DNA of 64,000 nt, taken from positions 310,001 through 374,000 of the forward strand of contig CANMXP010000002.1 of assembly GCA_947501845.1 (NCBI GenBank). The letters run 5' to 3'. The notes beneath the pieces were generated by a model, which made no database searches, was not told where the DNA came from, and saw only the letters and a list, made by a program, of their open reading frames with translations. Numbering within the stretch: the stretch's first letter is position 1; each line of letters opens with the position of its first letter. The translations under genes and the position numbers were made by a program. This DNA comes from an uncultured Flavobacteriaceae bacterium (lineage in GTDB: Bacteria > Bacteroidota > Bacteroidia > Flavobacteriales > Flavobacteriaceae). Below are positions 1-8,855 of this stretch, one piece after another.

Positions 1-1153
1 TATCTTTTATGTGTTGCTCTACTTCTTTGAGAGTTGGCAACTCATAATCTTTATTGAATACAAAATCTGCCCAATTTGAGTAGGCAGCTATTTTTACTTC
101 GGTGGCGGCTATTTTTCCTTGAACACCTAATTTGAAGTCTTGGGTGTCTGTGGTACCGATACCGACGTTGCCAGAATTTAAATTCATGGCCAAAACATGG
201 TCAAACCCATTTACAGTTCTATCTTTATCATAACCAAAGAGTCCAAAAATGTCTCCTAATCCACCTAAATTAACTACATGACCACTAGATGTTTTTTGTC
301 TAAGTAAAGGATGATATGCAACTGATGTTAATTGTGTACTGGAAGTTATACCTCCACTTCCTGTCTTACCTATTATCCAACTTCCTCCTGGTGCAGTTAC
401 TTTTATGTTTCCATTTATTTTTACGTTTCCATTTACATCTAATTTATCTTGTGGACTTGATGTGCCAATTCCAACATTCCCTCCATTGAAAAAAGTATCT
501 CCAGAAGTATGTATTCTAACTTTGTTTTCATGACTACTTTCTGAATTTGAAACATACATTTCTAATTTAGAATGTAAAAAACCACTAGAAGAACCTCCTG
601 GTTTTAATTTAAGTACGTTATGGGCATAAATTCCAGGACGTGTCCCCATAGTCATGTAATGTTGAGACCAATATATAGCATCATCACTTGTCCCTGAGTT
701 TAAGTACATTTTACCTTTCAATTCGAGTTTTTCATTTGGATTTATAGCGCCTATGCCTATATTACCTGTATTTAAATTCATTATCAGGTTGTGATCATAC
801 CCATTTGTAGTTCTATCCTTATCATAACCAAAGAAACCATAATAATCTCCTAAGCCACCTAAATTGAATACATGTCCACTTGCTGTTACTTGCCTAAACA
901 ATGGATGATATGTAACTGACGTTAATTGTGTGCTGGAAGTTATACCTCCACTCCCTGTTTTACCTGATATCCATTGTCCTCCAGGAGTAACAACTTTAAC
1001 ATTTCCGTTTATATCTAACTCTGCCTGTGGATTGGCCGTTCCTATACCAACTTTTCCATCTTGCTTAAATATTACTCCGTTAATAATCTGATCCTGAGCA
1101 CTTAATTGCAAAACAAACAGGTTAAAACTAAATATAAATAAAGCTCTTTTCAT
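1..1153 (-). CDS. Secreted VGIGT-repeat (tail-fibre-like) protein, 3' end beyond window
   Basis: Read by hand on the minus strand from ATG at 1153; 384 codons are open to the window edge, so the C-terminus is missing. It begins with a signal peptide (MKRALFIFSF..., cleavage after LQLSAQ). The body has recurring VGIGT/IGIG...P units and two copies of a ~100-residue module containing GKTGSGGITSSTQLTSV, a YHPL motif and GYDKDRT..NG.DH. The last visible residues (LPTLKEVEQHIKD) match the conserved tail seen in many flavobacterial secreted proteins annotated as hypothetical or tail-fibre-like. This is a family resemblance; function is unknown, probably surface-exposed. An 11-bp inverted repeat lies just upstream of the start. 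Confidence 0.8.
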   Translation of the reverse strand, partial: MKRALFIFSFNLFVLQLSAQDQIINGVIFKQDGKVGIGTANPQAELDINGNVKVVTPGGQWISGKTGSGGITSSTQLTSVTYHPLFRQVTASGHVFNLGGLGDYYGFFGYDKDRTTNGYDHNLIMNLNTGNIGIGAINPNEKLELKGKMYLNSGTSDDAIYWSQHYMTMGTRPGIYAHNVLKLKPGGSSSGFLHSKLEMYVSNSESSHENKVRIHTSGDTFFNGGNVGIGTSSPQDKLDVNGNVKINGNIKVTAPGGSWIIGKTGSGGITSSTQLTSVAYHPLLRQKTSSGHVVNLGGLGDIFGLFGYDKDRTVNGFDHVLAMNLNSGNVGIGTTDTQDFKLGVQGKIAATEVKIAAYSNWADFVFNKDYELPTLKEVEQHIKD

Positions 1154-1182
1154 TTTGAATAATTTAATAGGTTTTTAATATA

Positions 1183-1222
1183 AAAATGTATTCAATGAAA
1201 TATTTAACATCGAATACATTTT
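1183..1222. repeat. 11-bp inverted repeat, candidate operator of the 1153 gene
   Basis: AAAATGTATTC at 1183-1193 is mirrored perfectly by GAATACATTTT at 1212-1222 with 18 nt between. It lies 30-70 nt upstream of the start codon of the minus-strand gene, so it could be an operator or a 5' UTR hairpin. Inference only. Confidence 0.4.
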
Positions 1223-1648
1223 GGCTGTCTCACTTTATAAAAAAATAAAGTGTTATCATCATTGTTGATTATGATTTAATTGTACGTTTTAAAATCACAA
1301 AAAATTATAGAGGGAGAGGCTATAATTGTCTGGAGTCTCTTTGTGCTATTCTTAGCACAAATACAAATGTAAATACAAACGAGTTTATAAGAAAATTTAT
1401 ATAACAAAAAATTGTTAAGTTTTTGTTTTCACTGGTACTTGGTAAGAAAAGTGAAAATTTTGAGATATGTTTTTTTCTTTGCATAGTCAAGTATTTATGG
1501 TTTTTCAATATGTTTTCTTTTTATAAATCACTATATGAAAGCCATCAAATTACATCATTTCGATACACTTTACACCACTGTTTGCTGCACCTATATTGTA
1601 CCTAAAAAAGACGAAAAACCCTGATAGACTGTTATATTAAAGGTTTTG

Positions 1649-1668
1649 AAGTTGGCCTACTAGGGCTC
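1649..1668 (-). repeat. Partial duplicate of tRNA-Gln 3' end (att-like scar)
   Basis: The 20 bases here are identical to 1764-1783, which form the 3' acceptor strand and part of the T-arm of tRNA-Gln. The copy ends abruptly and is followed by a flavobacterial dispersed palindrome fragment (TTCGGCTGCGCTCAG). Such 3'-end tRNA fragments are typical of attachment sites of tRNA-targeting integrases; no integrase gene is present here. Confidence 0.5.
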
Positions 1669-1723
1669 ACTTCGGCTGCGCTCAGCATAAACTTCTCGCC
1701 CCTGAATGGTAATCGCTTCAAAC

Positions 1724-1760
1724 AAAAAATCCTGACCTTTTTCAAGATCAGGATTTACAA
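1724..1760 (-). terminator. Terminator of tRNA-Gln
   Basis: Read on the minus strand, AATCCTGA...TCAGGATT forms a hairpin followed by a T-rich run (TTTTGTTTG), a few bases past the tRNA-Gln 3' end. Confidence 0.6.
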
Positions 1761-1766
1761 TTAAAG

Positions 1767-1839
1767 TTGGCCTACTAGGGCTCGAACCTAGACTCTTCTG
1801 GACCAAAACCAGACGTGTTGCCAGTTACACCATAGGCCA
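1767..1839 (-). tRNA. tRNA-Gln (anticodon TTG)
   Basis: The minus strand folds into a 73-nt cloverleaf: acceptor TGGCCTA pairs with TAGGCCA with discriminator A, anticodon stem TCTGG/CCAGA with loop TTTTGGT gives anticodon TTG, and the T-loop is TTCGAGC. The CCA is not encoded. A second partial copy of its 3' end lies about 115 bp downstream at 1649-1668. Confidence 0.95.
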
Positions 1840-2078
1840 TTGTGTAATTGAGGCTGCAAATTTAGCACAAAGTTTTATTTGTACAAGTATTTTTTTAAAA
1901 TAATTTCGAATACTTAACGTTTATTTAAAAACATCTGGAATATCATCAATTCATTTATTTATTATTTTTCAAGCCTAGCTCAATGCCCTTTGTTTTATTA
2001 TGTTAAGACTAACTAAATAGTTATGTCTCATTTCATATTTATTATTAAATTCGCCAAAGCAAACAAACATCTATATAT

Positions 2079-5000
2079 ATGGCACATTTCAACTTTAAAA
2101 AATGGAATACTCTCTTAGGCTGGTTCTCTTTTTTAATAGCGCTCATTACTTATACTTTAACTGTCGAACCTACCGTAAGCTTTTGGGATGCTGGCGAGTA
2201 TATTTTAACATCATCTAAATTACAGGTTGGACACCCTCCAGGGGCACCTTTATTTCAGATGTTTGGTGCCTTTTTCTCAATTTTTGCCTTAGAGCCTTCT
2301 CAAATAGGATGGGTAATGAATATGATGAGTGCCGTTTCTAGTGCTTTCACTATTTTATTTATGTTCTGGACCATCACTTTATTGCTAAAAAAAATTGTTG
2401 GTCATAACAATGAAGATCTAAACAAAAACCAATATATGGCTATTCTAGGAAGTGGTCTGGTTGGCAGCCTTGCTTTTACATTTACAGATTCTTTTTGGTT
2501 TAATGCAGTTGAAACTGAAGTGTATGCCATGGCTACTTTAATCATGTCTGTTTTATTTTGGCTGGGCTTACGTTGGGAGCAAGATATGAACAAACCACGT
2601 GGTAACCGTTGGCTTATTTTAATTGCTTTTGTTATTGGATTATCTTTCGGAGTTCACTTTATGGGGCTACTAACTATTCCTGCTATTGGGCTGGTATATT
2701 ATTTTAAAAATTACAAAACGGTTACTATTAAAAATTTCATTATTGCTAATGTTGTTTCTGTAGCGGTTTTATTGTTCATTTTTAAACTTTTAGCACCAAA
2801 TATTCTTAAAATATTCAGTGTTTTCGAAATCTTTTTTGTGAATACTATTGGATTGCCTTTTAATTCTGGATCTATCATTGCAGGGATATTATTAGTTGCT
2901 ATTATATATTTTGCGCTGCGTTATACCAGACAAAAAAATTTTGTTCATTTAAATACTGGAATCCTTTGTCTAACATTTGTTATTATCGGATTTTCCACAT
3001 GGTTAATGTTACCTATTCGTGCCAACGCCAATGTAGTCATTAACGAAAACAATCCATCGAGTGCCAGAGAATTACTGGCTTACTATAATTTAGAGCAATA
3101 TCCTGAAACGCATTTGTTTTATGGTCCTCAATTTACAGATCAATATGCATATCTTGATGATAATAATCCTTATGTAGACGATAAACCTAAATACGAAAAA
3201 GACGAAACAAAAGGAGAATATGTTATTGTAAACGATTATAAAAACGCAAAGCAAAATTACAACTCGAAACACGCCTCTATTTTACCTCGTATGTGGAGTC
3301 CTGAGCATGCCGAAAATTATATGATGTTTTCTGGTTTTCTAAACTTTAAGCTTAAACCAAAATATCAAATGGAAAACCAATTGCGAAAAACGGTTTCTGA
3401 TTTTAAAAACAATGTCGCACAGGGTCAGGTTGATTATGAGGACTATAATAATTTTCTTAAACGGTTTAAAAGCTATATTGATATAGAAAAACCTTCATTG
3501 GCAAGCAATGTAGCCTACATGTTCGAGTACCAATTAGGATACATGTACTGGCGTTATTTTATGTGGAATTTTTCTGGACGACAAGACGACATTCAAGGAC
3601 GTTACGATAATCATGGAAACTGGATCACTGGTATAAAATTTATAGATGAAATTCTTTTAGGTTTCTCTCAAGACAATTTACCAAGTGATACTAAAAACAA
3701 TAAAGCACGAAACACTTATTTCCTTTTACCATTTCTCTTAGGGATTATCGGATTTTTCTTTTTGTTTAATAAAGATAAAAAGTTGTTTTGGACCATGTTG
3801 GTTTTTTTCCTTTTTACAGGAATCGCCATCCAAGTATATACCAACGTACGCCCTTTTGAACCTCGCGAACGTGACTACTCTGTTGTAGGCTCTTTTTATG
3901 TCTTTGCGCTTTGGATTGGTTTTGGAGTATATGGTATTTTTGATGTGCTAAAAAAACACATCCAGCAAAAGTTGTCAGCACCAATAATCACGGTAGTATG
4001 TTTAATACTAGTCCCTGGTATTTTAGCGGCCAACAACTGGGATGATCATGACAGATCTGGTAAATACACTGCCAAAGCCATGGCAAAAAAGTATCTGGAT
4101 TCCTGTGCTGAAAATGGCATCTTATTTACCATTGGAGACAACGACACATTTGCACTTTGGTATGCCCAAGAAATTGAAGGCTACAGAACCGATGTACGTG
4201 TTGTTAACACCAGTTTGTTTCAAACCGATTGGTACATAGATCAAATGAAACGCAAGGCTTATGAAAGTGACCCTATACCATCACAACTAACACATGATTT
4301 ATACAAGCACGGCACAAACGATTATATCGTTATACAACCTGTTATAAGGGACACTTTAGAAGTTAAGAAATTTTTAGATTTTGTAGCAAGTAATAACCCT
4401 AAAACAAAGTATAGACATGTATTACAACAACAAGATGTTGATCTTAATCAAGTTAGAAGCCAGGATTTAAATGCCACCTATTTACCTACCGAGTTTTTAA
4501 GGATTCCTGTGAATAAAGAGAATGCTCTAAATTCTGGTATTGTAAAACCTGAAGATGCTAGTAAAATAGTACCACATATTGATATACATATCAAAGGAGG
4601 CGCCCTTTACAAAAACAGGTTACTTATGCTGGATATCGTTGCTAATAATGAATGGAAACGCCCCATATATTTCACAGGAGGCAGTTTTGGTGACGATGAT
4701 TATATCTGGATGAAAGATTACCTACAACTTGATGGTATGTGCTATAAACTAGTCCCTATAAGAACATCTGTAGATAGAGCTAACCCTTTCGACATGGGAC
4801 GTGTAGATACCGATCTTATGTATGAGAAAGTTAAAAAATGGGATTGGGGCAACAGCGGTAGTCCAGAAATTTATCATGACGTTGAAACCCGTAAAAACTC
4901 CATTACCTATAGAGGTAATTTAGCGAGGCTAATAGAAGCATTAATTAATGAAGAAAAGCTAGATAAAGCAGAAGAAATTGCAGATATCGCCATGACCAAT

Positions 5001-5402
5001 ATGCCTGTTGAACATTTTGGGTACTACACACTTTTAGAACCTTATATTAGTGCCTACTATGAAGTTGGCAATAAAGAAAAAGCACAGCGTTTATTTAAGG
5101 ATGTTGCTAAAAAATATCAAGAAAATTTAAGTTATTACAGTAGTTTAAAAACAGATAACCAAGAACGTTTATTTGAAGATATTTATACAGATATTCAACG
5201 TTATAAAGGACTGATTGATGTTTTAGTAGAATACGACATCACATTTGCAGAAACTGAAGGCAAGACATTTAATAGCTACTTAAGGTCTTTTAAACATTTT
5301 TATGGAGAGGAACCAGAGGAAGAACTAGCTCCAACTCCTGTTGATAAAGATCTTCCTGCAACAACAGATAGTAGTAGCTTGCAAACAGATAGTGTTAATT
5401 AA
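2079..5402 (+). CDS. DUF2723 / GT117-family membrane glycosyltransferase-like protein
   Basis: 1107-residue integral membrane protein. The N-terminal third (about residues 10-330) is a run of hydrophobic helices with the DUF2723 signature around FWDAGEYI and VGHPPGAPLF. This family is related to protein O-mannosyltransferases (GT-C fold, GT117 class). A second helix cluster (about 570-680) precedes a soluble, probably periplasmic, C-terminal part with weak TPR-like helices and a Pro/Ser-rich tail. Likely role: lipid-linked sugar transfer to proteins or envelope glycans; the acceptor is unknown. Length and organisation match full-length Bacteroidota homologues. The deacetylase gene follows after 18 nt and is probably co-transcribed. 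Confidence 0.85.
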   Translation: MAHFNFKKWNTLLGWFSFLIALITYTLTVEPTVSFWDAGEYILTSSKLQVGHPPGAPLFQMFGAFFSIFALEPSQIGWVMNMMSAVSSAFTILFMFWTITLLLKKIVGHNNEDLNKNQYMAILGSGLVGSLAFTFTDSFWFNAVETEVYAMATLIMSVLFWLGLRWEQDMNKPRGNRWLILIAFVIGLSFGVHFMGLLTIPAIGLVYYFKNYKTVTIKNFIIANVVSVAVLLFIFKLLAPNILKIFSVFEIFFVNTIGLPFNSGSIIAGILLVAIIYFALRYTRQKNFVHLNTGILCLTFVIIGFSTWLMLPIRANANVVINENNPSSARELLAYYNLEQYPETHLFYGPQFTDQYAYLDDNNPYVDDKPKYEKDETKGEYVIVNDYKNAKQNYNSKHASILPRMWSPEHAENYMMFSGFLNFKLKPKYQMENQLRKTVSDFKNNVAQGQVDYEDYNNFLKRFKSYIDIEKPSLASNVAYMFEYQLGYMYWRYFMWNFSGRQDDIQGRYDNHGNWITGIKFIDEILLGFSQDNLPSDTKNNKARNTYFLLPFLLGIIGFFFLFNKDKKLFWTMLVFFLFTGIAIQVYTNVRPFEPRERDYSVVGSFYVFALWIGFGVYGIFDVLKKHIQQKLSAPIITVVCLILVPGILAANNWDDHDRSGKYTAKAMAKKYLDSCAENGILFTIGDNDTFALWYAQEIEGYRTDVRVVNTSLFQTDWYIDQMKRKAYESDPIPSQLTHDLYKHGTNDYIVIQPVIRDTLEVKKFLDFVASNNPKTKYRHVLQQQDVDLNQVRSQDLNATYLPTEFLRIPVNKENALNSGIVKPEDASKIVPHIDIHIKGGALYKNRLLMLDIVANNEWKRPIYFTGGSFGDDDYIWMKDYLQLDGMCYKLVPIRTSVDRANPFDMGRVDTDLMYEKVKKWDWGNSGSPEIYHDVETRKNSITYRGNLARLIEALINEEKLDKAEEIADIAMTNMPVEHFGYYTLLEPYISAYYEVGNKEKAQRLFKDVAKKYQENLSYYSSLKTDNQERLFEDIYTDIQRYKGLIDVLVEYDITFAETEGKTFNSYLRSFKHFYGEEPEEELAPTPVDKDLPATTDSSSLQTDSVN

Positions 5403-5420
5403 TAAATCTGGTATAAGGCT

Positions 5421-6095
5421 ATGACCTTAACACCTATAAAAACACCTTTAGCCGCAAAAAAGATATTCTCAAATTATATTTGGGACATACCTTCAACGGA
5501 TAAAACTATATACTTAACATTTGATGATGGACCAACACCTAAAATCACCAATTGGGTACTAGACACTTTAAAAGAATATAACGCTAAGGCCACTTTTTTC
5601 TGTATTGGGAACAATATTAAAAAGTACCCAGATATATTCCAAAATATTTTAGATGATGGTCATAGTATAGGTAACCATACCCACAATCATGTTAAGGGGT
5701 GGAAAACAAAAACGAAAGATTATTTAAGGAATATTGAAGAGGCTCAAAGAGTTATTAATGGTGAAATTCCAAATAACAATTTTGTAACCGACCATCATCA
5801 TTCGTTAATCGCTAATTTATTTCGTCCGCCTTACGGGCAAATAACTCCTAAGCAAGGAAAAAAGCTAATAGCATTGGGCTATAAAATAATTATGTGGGAT
5901 GTTTTGTCTTTTGATTGGGGTGAAAATGTTAGTAAGGAAACTTGTTTAGACAACGTTACCAGTAAGGCAACTAGTGGTAGTATTATTGTGTTTCATGATA
6001 GCGTGAAAGCTTCTAAAAATATGCAATACGCTTTGCCAAAAGTATTAGAATTCTTTAGTAAAAAAGGATATACTTTTGAAGCTATAAACTATTAG
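5421..6095 (+). CDS. Polysaccharide deacetylase (NodB/CE4 family)
   Basis: 224 residues with the CE4 motifs: TFDDGPTP (motif 1, catalytic Asp and metal Asp), GNHTHNH (motif 2, metal His pair), RPPYGQ (motif 3) and FHDS (motif 5). The enzyme class removes N- or O-acetyl groups from glycans such as peptidoglycan or exopolysaccharide, using a divalent metal. No signal peptide is visible, so cytoplasmic action or unrecognised export is possible. It lies 18 nt after the DUF2723 gene. Its 3' end overlaps the convergent thioredoxin-like gene by 4 nt. Confidence 0.9.
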   Translation: MTLTPIKTPLAAKKIFSNYIWDIPSTDKTIYLTFDDGPTPKITNWVLDTLKEYNAKATFFCIGNNIKKYPDIFQNILDDGHSIGNHTHNHVKGWKTKTKDYLRNIEEAQRVINGEIPNNNFVTDHHHSLIANLFRPPYGQITPKQGKKLIALGYKIIMWDVLSFDWGENVSKETCLDNVTSKATSGSIIVFHDSVKASKNMQYALPKVLEFFSKKGYTFEAINY

Positions 6096-6388
6096 GCATA
6101 TTGTTGAATAATACCTATAAGTGTATTGGCATCCTGTTCGCCACTTTGACGCCATTTCATCTCACCATCTTTATAGATAATAAGTGTTGGCAGGGTTTTC
6201 ACTCTTAAAGCTTCAGCTAATTCTCCGTTTTTTTCAACATCGATCTTTATAACCTTAGCCTTATCACCCAGTGCCGCGGCAACATCCCTTAAAACAAGAT
6301 GCATGGCCGTCGATTGATCATTCCATTCTGTATAGAAATCTAACAAAACAGGAATCTCGACATCTATAAGTTCCCCAAATTTTGACAT
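6092..6388 (-). CDS. Thioredoxin-fold protein lacking the CxxC active site
   Basis: 98 residues with the thioredoxin layout: VLLDFYTEW, then the helix, VIKIDVEKN, the cis-Pro motif KTLPTLIIY and the C-terminal GEMKWRQSGEQ strand. Where thioredoxins have WCGPC this protein has WNDQST, and there is no cysteine anywhere in it, so it cannot do dithiol exchange. A chaperone-like or protein-interaction role is an inference. The ORF is intact and the fold is conserved, so it does not look like a pseudogene. Confidence 0.85.
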   Translation of the reverse strand: MSKFGELIDVEIPVLLDFYTEWNDQSTAMHLVLRDVAAALGDKAKVIKIDVEKNGELAEALRVKTLPTLIIYKDGEMKWRQSGEQDANTLIGIIQQYA

Positions 6389-6443
6389 ATCTTATTGTTT
6401 ATTAGCCAAATTATGATTATACAAATATAGCATTTCTTAGCAA

Positions 6444-7679
6444 TTATGCATTATTTGAGCCTTTTTTAAGTTCTATAACTGTAATTTCTGGCCATATTCC
6501 AACACGCCCTGGAAATGCTAAGTAGCCAAAACCTCTGTTTACATTTATATATTGTCCCAATTCCTCATAAATCCCTGCCCAATATTTATAACGCCATTTT
6601 ACTGGACTCCATTTAAACCATCCAGGAATTTCAATACCGAATTGCATACCATGAGTGTGCCCACTTAATGTTAAATGATAGTGATAATCATCATTAATTA
6701 CCTTTTTTTCCCAATGTGATGGATCATGACTCATCAATATCTTAAAATCATTTTTATCAATACTGCTTGAAGCCTTTTTTAAATCGCCAGCTGTTTTAAA
6801 ACCACCTGCTCCCCAGTTTTCGACACCAATTAAAGCTATACGTTCTCCGTTTTTTTCTAAATGTCTACTTTCATTCAATAAAACATCAAACCCAATTTCT
6901 TTTTGAAGGGCTTTTAAATCTTCTAAATTTTGCTTTTTTGCTTTGTCAGATTCCCATTGAACATAATCCCCATAATCATGATTTCCTAACACAGAAAACA
7001 AACCTTCTTTAGCTTTCAACTTACCAAAAACACTTTTGTAAGGTACCAATTCTTCTGCTTTATTATTTACCATATCTCCCGTAAACAATATAACGTCACT
7101 TTCTTGTTCGTTTATTAAATCGACTGCATAATTGACCTTATCCATATTATCGAAACTTCCAGAATGAATATCACTAATCTGAGTGAGCTTAAAGCCATCG
7201 AAAGCTTGAGGTAAATCTTCAAAGTGGAGGGTATATTTTAGCACCTTATAATTATATTTCCCTTTATAAATGCCATAAATAATTGAAGCCAATGGTATGG
7301 CTGCTATACCTAAAGCTATTTTGCTTACAAACTGACGTCTCGATGCAAAATAATTTCCCTTGGCAGTATCACCTTCTGTAAAATACCTAAAAACAGCCTG
7401 AGGCACTCTAATAATATCTTCGCCAAACATAAATACCAGTAGAACCATTTTTGGTACCAACAAGGCTATAAAAAAACCAAAAGCGTATGCATGTCCATGC
7501 GAAAAGCCATCACTTCGGTTAAACCCGAAGTAGTGAAACATAAAATTGCCTATTACCAAAACAGTGATAAGCCAATACAATATTTGAAGCCAATTATTTT
7601 TTGAAACTGTCTTAAATGCCTGAAAAGCATAAACATCTGCAATTCCAAAAATGATAAGGAAAATAATCCAGCGAAGCAT
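6444..7679 (-). CDS. Membrane-anchored metallophosphoesterase
   Basis: 411 residues. The N-terminal ~130 residues hold about four hydrophobic helices. The calcineurin-like phosphoesterase domain follows, with the full metal-ligand set: SDIHSG, GDMVNN, GNHDYGD, SHDPSHW and SGHTHGMQ. This architecture (YkuE/YaeI-like) is common in Bacteroidota, with phospholipid- or nucleotide-related phosphodiester substrates proposed; the substrate here is unknown. It is transcribed towards the thioredoxin-like gene across a 55-nt gap. Confidence 0.88.
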   Translation of the reverse strand: MLRWIIFLIIFGIADVYAFQAFKTVSKNNWLQILYWLITVLVIGNFMFHYFGFNRSDGFSHGHAYAFGFFIALLVPKMVLLVFMFGEDIIRVPQAVFRYFTEGDTAKGNYFASRRQFVSKIALGIAAIPLASIIYGIYKGKYNYKVLKYTLHFEDLPQAFDGFKLTQISDIHSGSFDNMDKVNYAVDLINEQESDVILFTGDMVNNKAEELVPYKSVFGKLKAKEGLFSVLGNHDYGDYVQWESDKAKKQNLEDLKALQKEIGFDVLLNESRHLEKNGERIALIGVENWGAGGFKTAGDLKKASSSIDKNDFKILMSHDPSHWEKKVINDDYHYHLTLSGHTHGMQFGIEIPGWFKWSPVKWRYKYWAGIYEELGQYINVNRGFGYLAFPGRVGIWPEITVIELKKGSNNA

Positions 7680-7871
7680 ATTTCTTTTTTATCAAATATA
7701 GTGGTATTCTAAATTAATGATTGTAAAGTGAATCTTATTTAACTAATTGTTAAGAGTTTTATTTATTGTCAAAATATCACTTTAACCACAAAACAGGTAT
7801 TTAGTCGAATTCCACCCACCCCTGTAGGAATATTTTGTTTTGTCATTAAAAGCAACCATAAACAACTCAAC

Positions 7872-8855
7872 ATGAAAAAGTTACACATTTACTCGTTACT
7901 TATACTCTATCTAACCCAAATAAATATGACGATATCTCAGAATAATAGTATAGGCTCTTTTTTTAATGAAAAATGGAGTAAAATCACCTATATGGTGGAT
8001 AAGCAGCCTATATTTGACATTTCGAATATAAAAACTGTAATAATTTCCGAAATTGTAAATAATATTAATGGCGTCGACAACCACGCTTTTGACATATATG
8101 ATGAATTCGCCAATAACATTACAGGTATTGAAGGACTTACTTTAGTTGACAGAAGTAAAACACAAGCGCTTTTAAAAGAGTTTAAATTTCAGCAGGCCAG
8201 CGGGCTTGTAAACGAAGACCAAATAAGAAAGCTTGGTGATTTTTATGGTTCTGGGTTGATTATATTTGGAAGAATTCAAACAGATAATTTCACCCAAAGT
8301 ATAGAAGAAGATAAATCATTAAAGATATTTGGGAACTCTGGCTCTAGTAATAAAAAACTTATTGGCTATTATAGCTTAGATGTTAACCTGAAAATTATTG
8401 ATTTAGAAACTGCAGCGATTCTTTTTTCCAAAACTTTAAAATCTAAAATAAGGCGTACAGGCCCTAACTATAGTAGTGGAACTCTACCTAATTTAGATTC
8501 AACTGAGTTTTACCAAATAGCAAAAGAAGATATTGGAAATCAGTTTAAAGAACTTTTTATATTACATCAAAAGGAATATGAAATAGATTTCCAAACTCAC
8601 AGAAAGTTTAATGATGATTTAAAAAAGGCTATAAATCTTTTAGAAATAGATGATTTTAAAGGAGGCTATGCAAAGATTAAAGACATAGCAAAAAATACTA
8701 AAGATGAAAAAGCAAGATCTTTTGCGCTATATAACTTATCCAAAATGCAACTTTTTAATGGAGAATATGAGGAAAGCTTAAAAAACGCTAAAGAAGCTTA
8801 TATGCTAAACCCAAAAAATGATGAATGTTTAACAATAATAAAAGAGCTAAAGTGA
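7872..8855 (+). CDS. CsgG-like secreted protein with C-terminal TPR helices
   Basis: 327 residues with an N-terminal signal peptide (MKKLHIYSLLILYLTQINMTISQ). Residues about 50-230 resemble the CsgG/HfaB/PelC class: a conserved DEFANNIT / GLTLVDRSKTQALLKEFKFQ segment, then GLVNEDQIRKLGDFYGSGLIIFGRI and an IDLETAAILFSKTL strand. The last ~80 residues look like a TPR pair (YALYNLSKMQ, YEESLKNAKEAY). It lacks a lipobox, unlike CsgG. It overlaps the next ORF by 31 nt, suggesting translational coupling. Role inferred: envelope-associated; substrate unknown. Confidence 0.65.
   Translation: MKKLHIYSLLILYLTQINMTISQNNSIGSFFNEKWSKITYMVDKQPIFDISNIKTVIISEIVNNINGVDNHAFDIYDEFANNITGIEGLTLVDRSKTQALLKEFKFQQASGLVNEDQIRKLGDFYGSGLIIFGRIQTDNFTQSIEEDKSLKIFGNSGSSNKKLIGYYSLDVNLKIIDLETAAILFSKTLKSKIRRTGPNYSSGTLPNLDSTEFYQIAKEDIGNQFKELFILHQKEYEIDFQTHRKFNDDLKKAINLLEIDDFKGGYAKIKDIAKNTKDEKARSFALYNLSKMQLFNGEYEESLKNAKEAYMLNPKNDECLTIIKELK

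Larger units (their letters stand above)
1154..1766. other. Gene-poor intergenic stretch
   Basis: About 600 bp of AT-rich DNA between the repeat-protein start and tRNA-Gln. Two short opposing ORFs (about 60 codons, 1320-1508 and 1423-1605) overlap each other and show no homology-like features or start signals. Visible structures are an inverted repeat at 1183-1222, a perfect 8-bp hairpin at 1340-1361 (TTTGTGCT / AGCACAAA), a partial tRNA-Gln copy at 1649-1668 and a terminator at 1724-1760. Confidence 0.6.

Noticed and set aside
1-1153. Phage tail-fibre origin for the repeat protein
   Set aside because: It has a signal peptide and no phage genes are nearby; VGIGT repeats are common in flavobacterial secreted proteins.
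1320-1605. Two overlapping ORFs of about 60 codons on opposite strands
   Set aside because: AT-rich chance frames with no start signals, domain or neighbour context; both share the same DNA.
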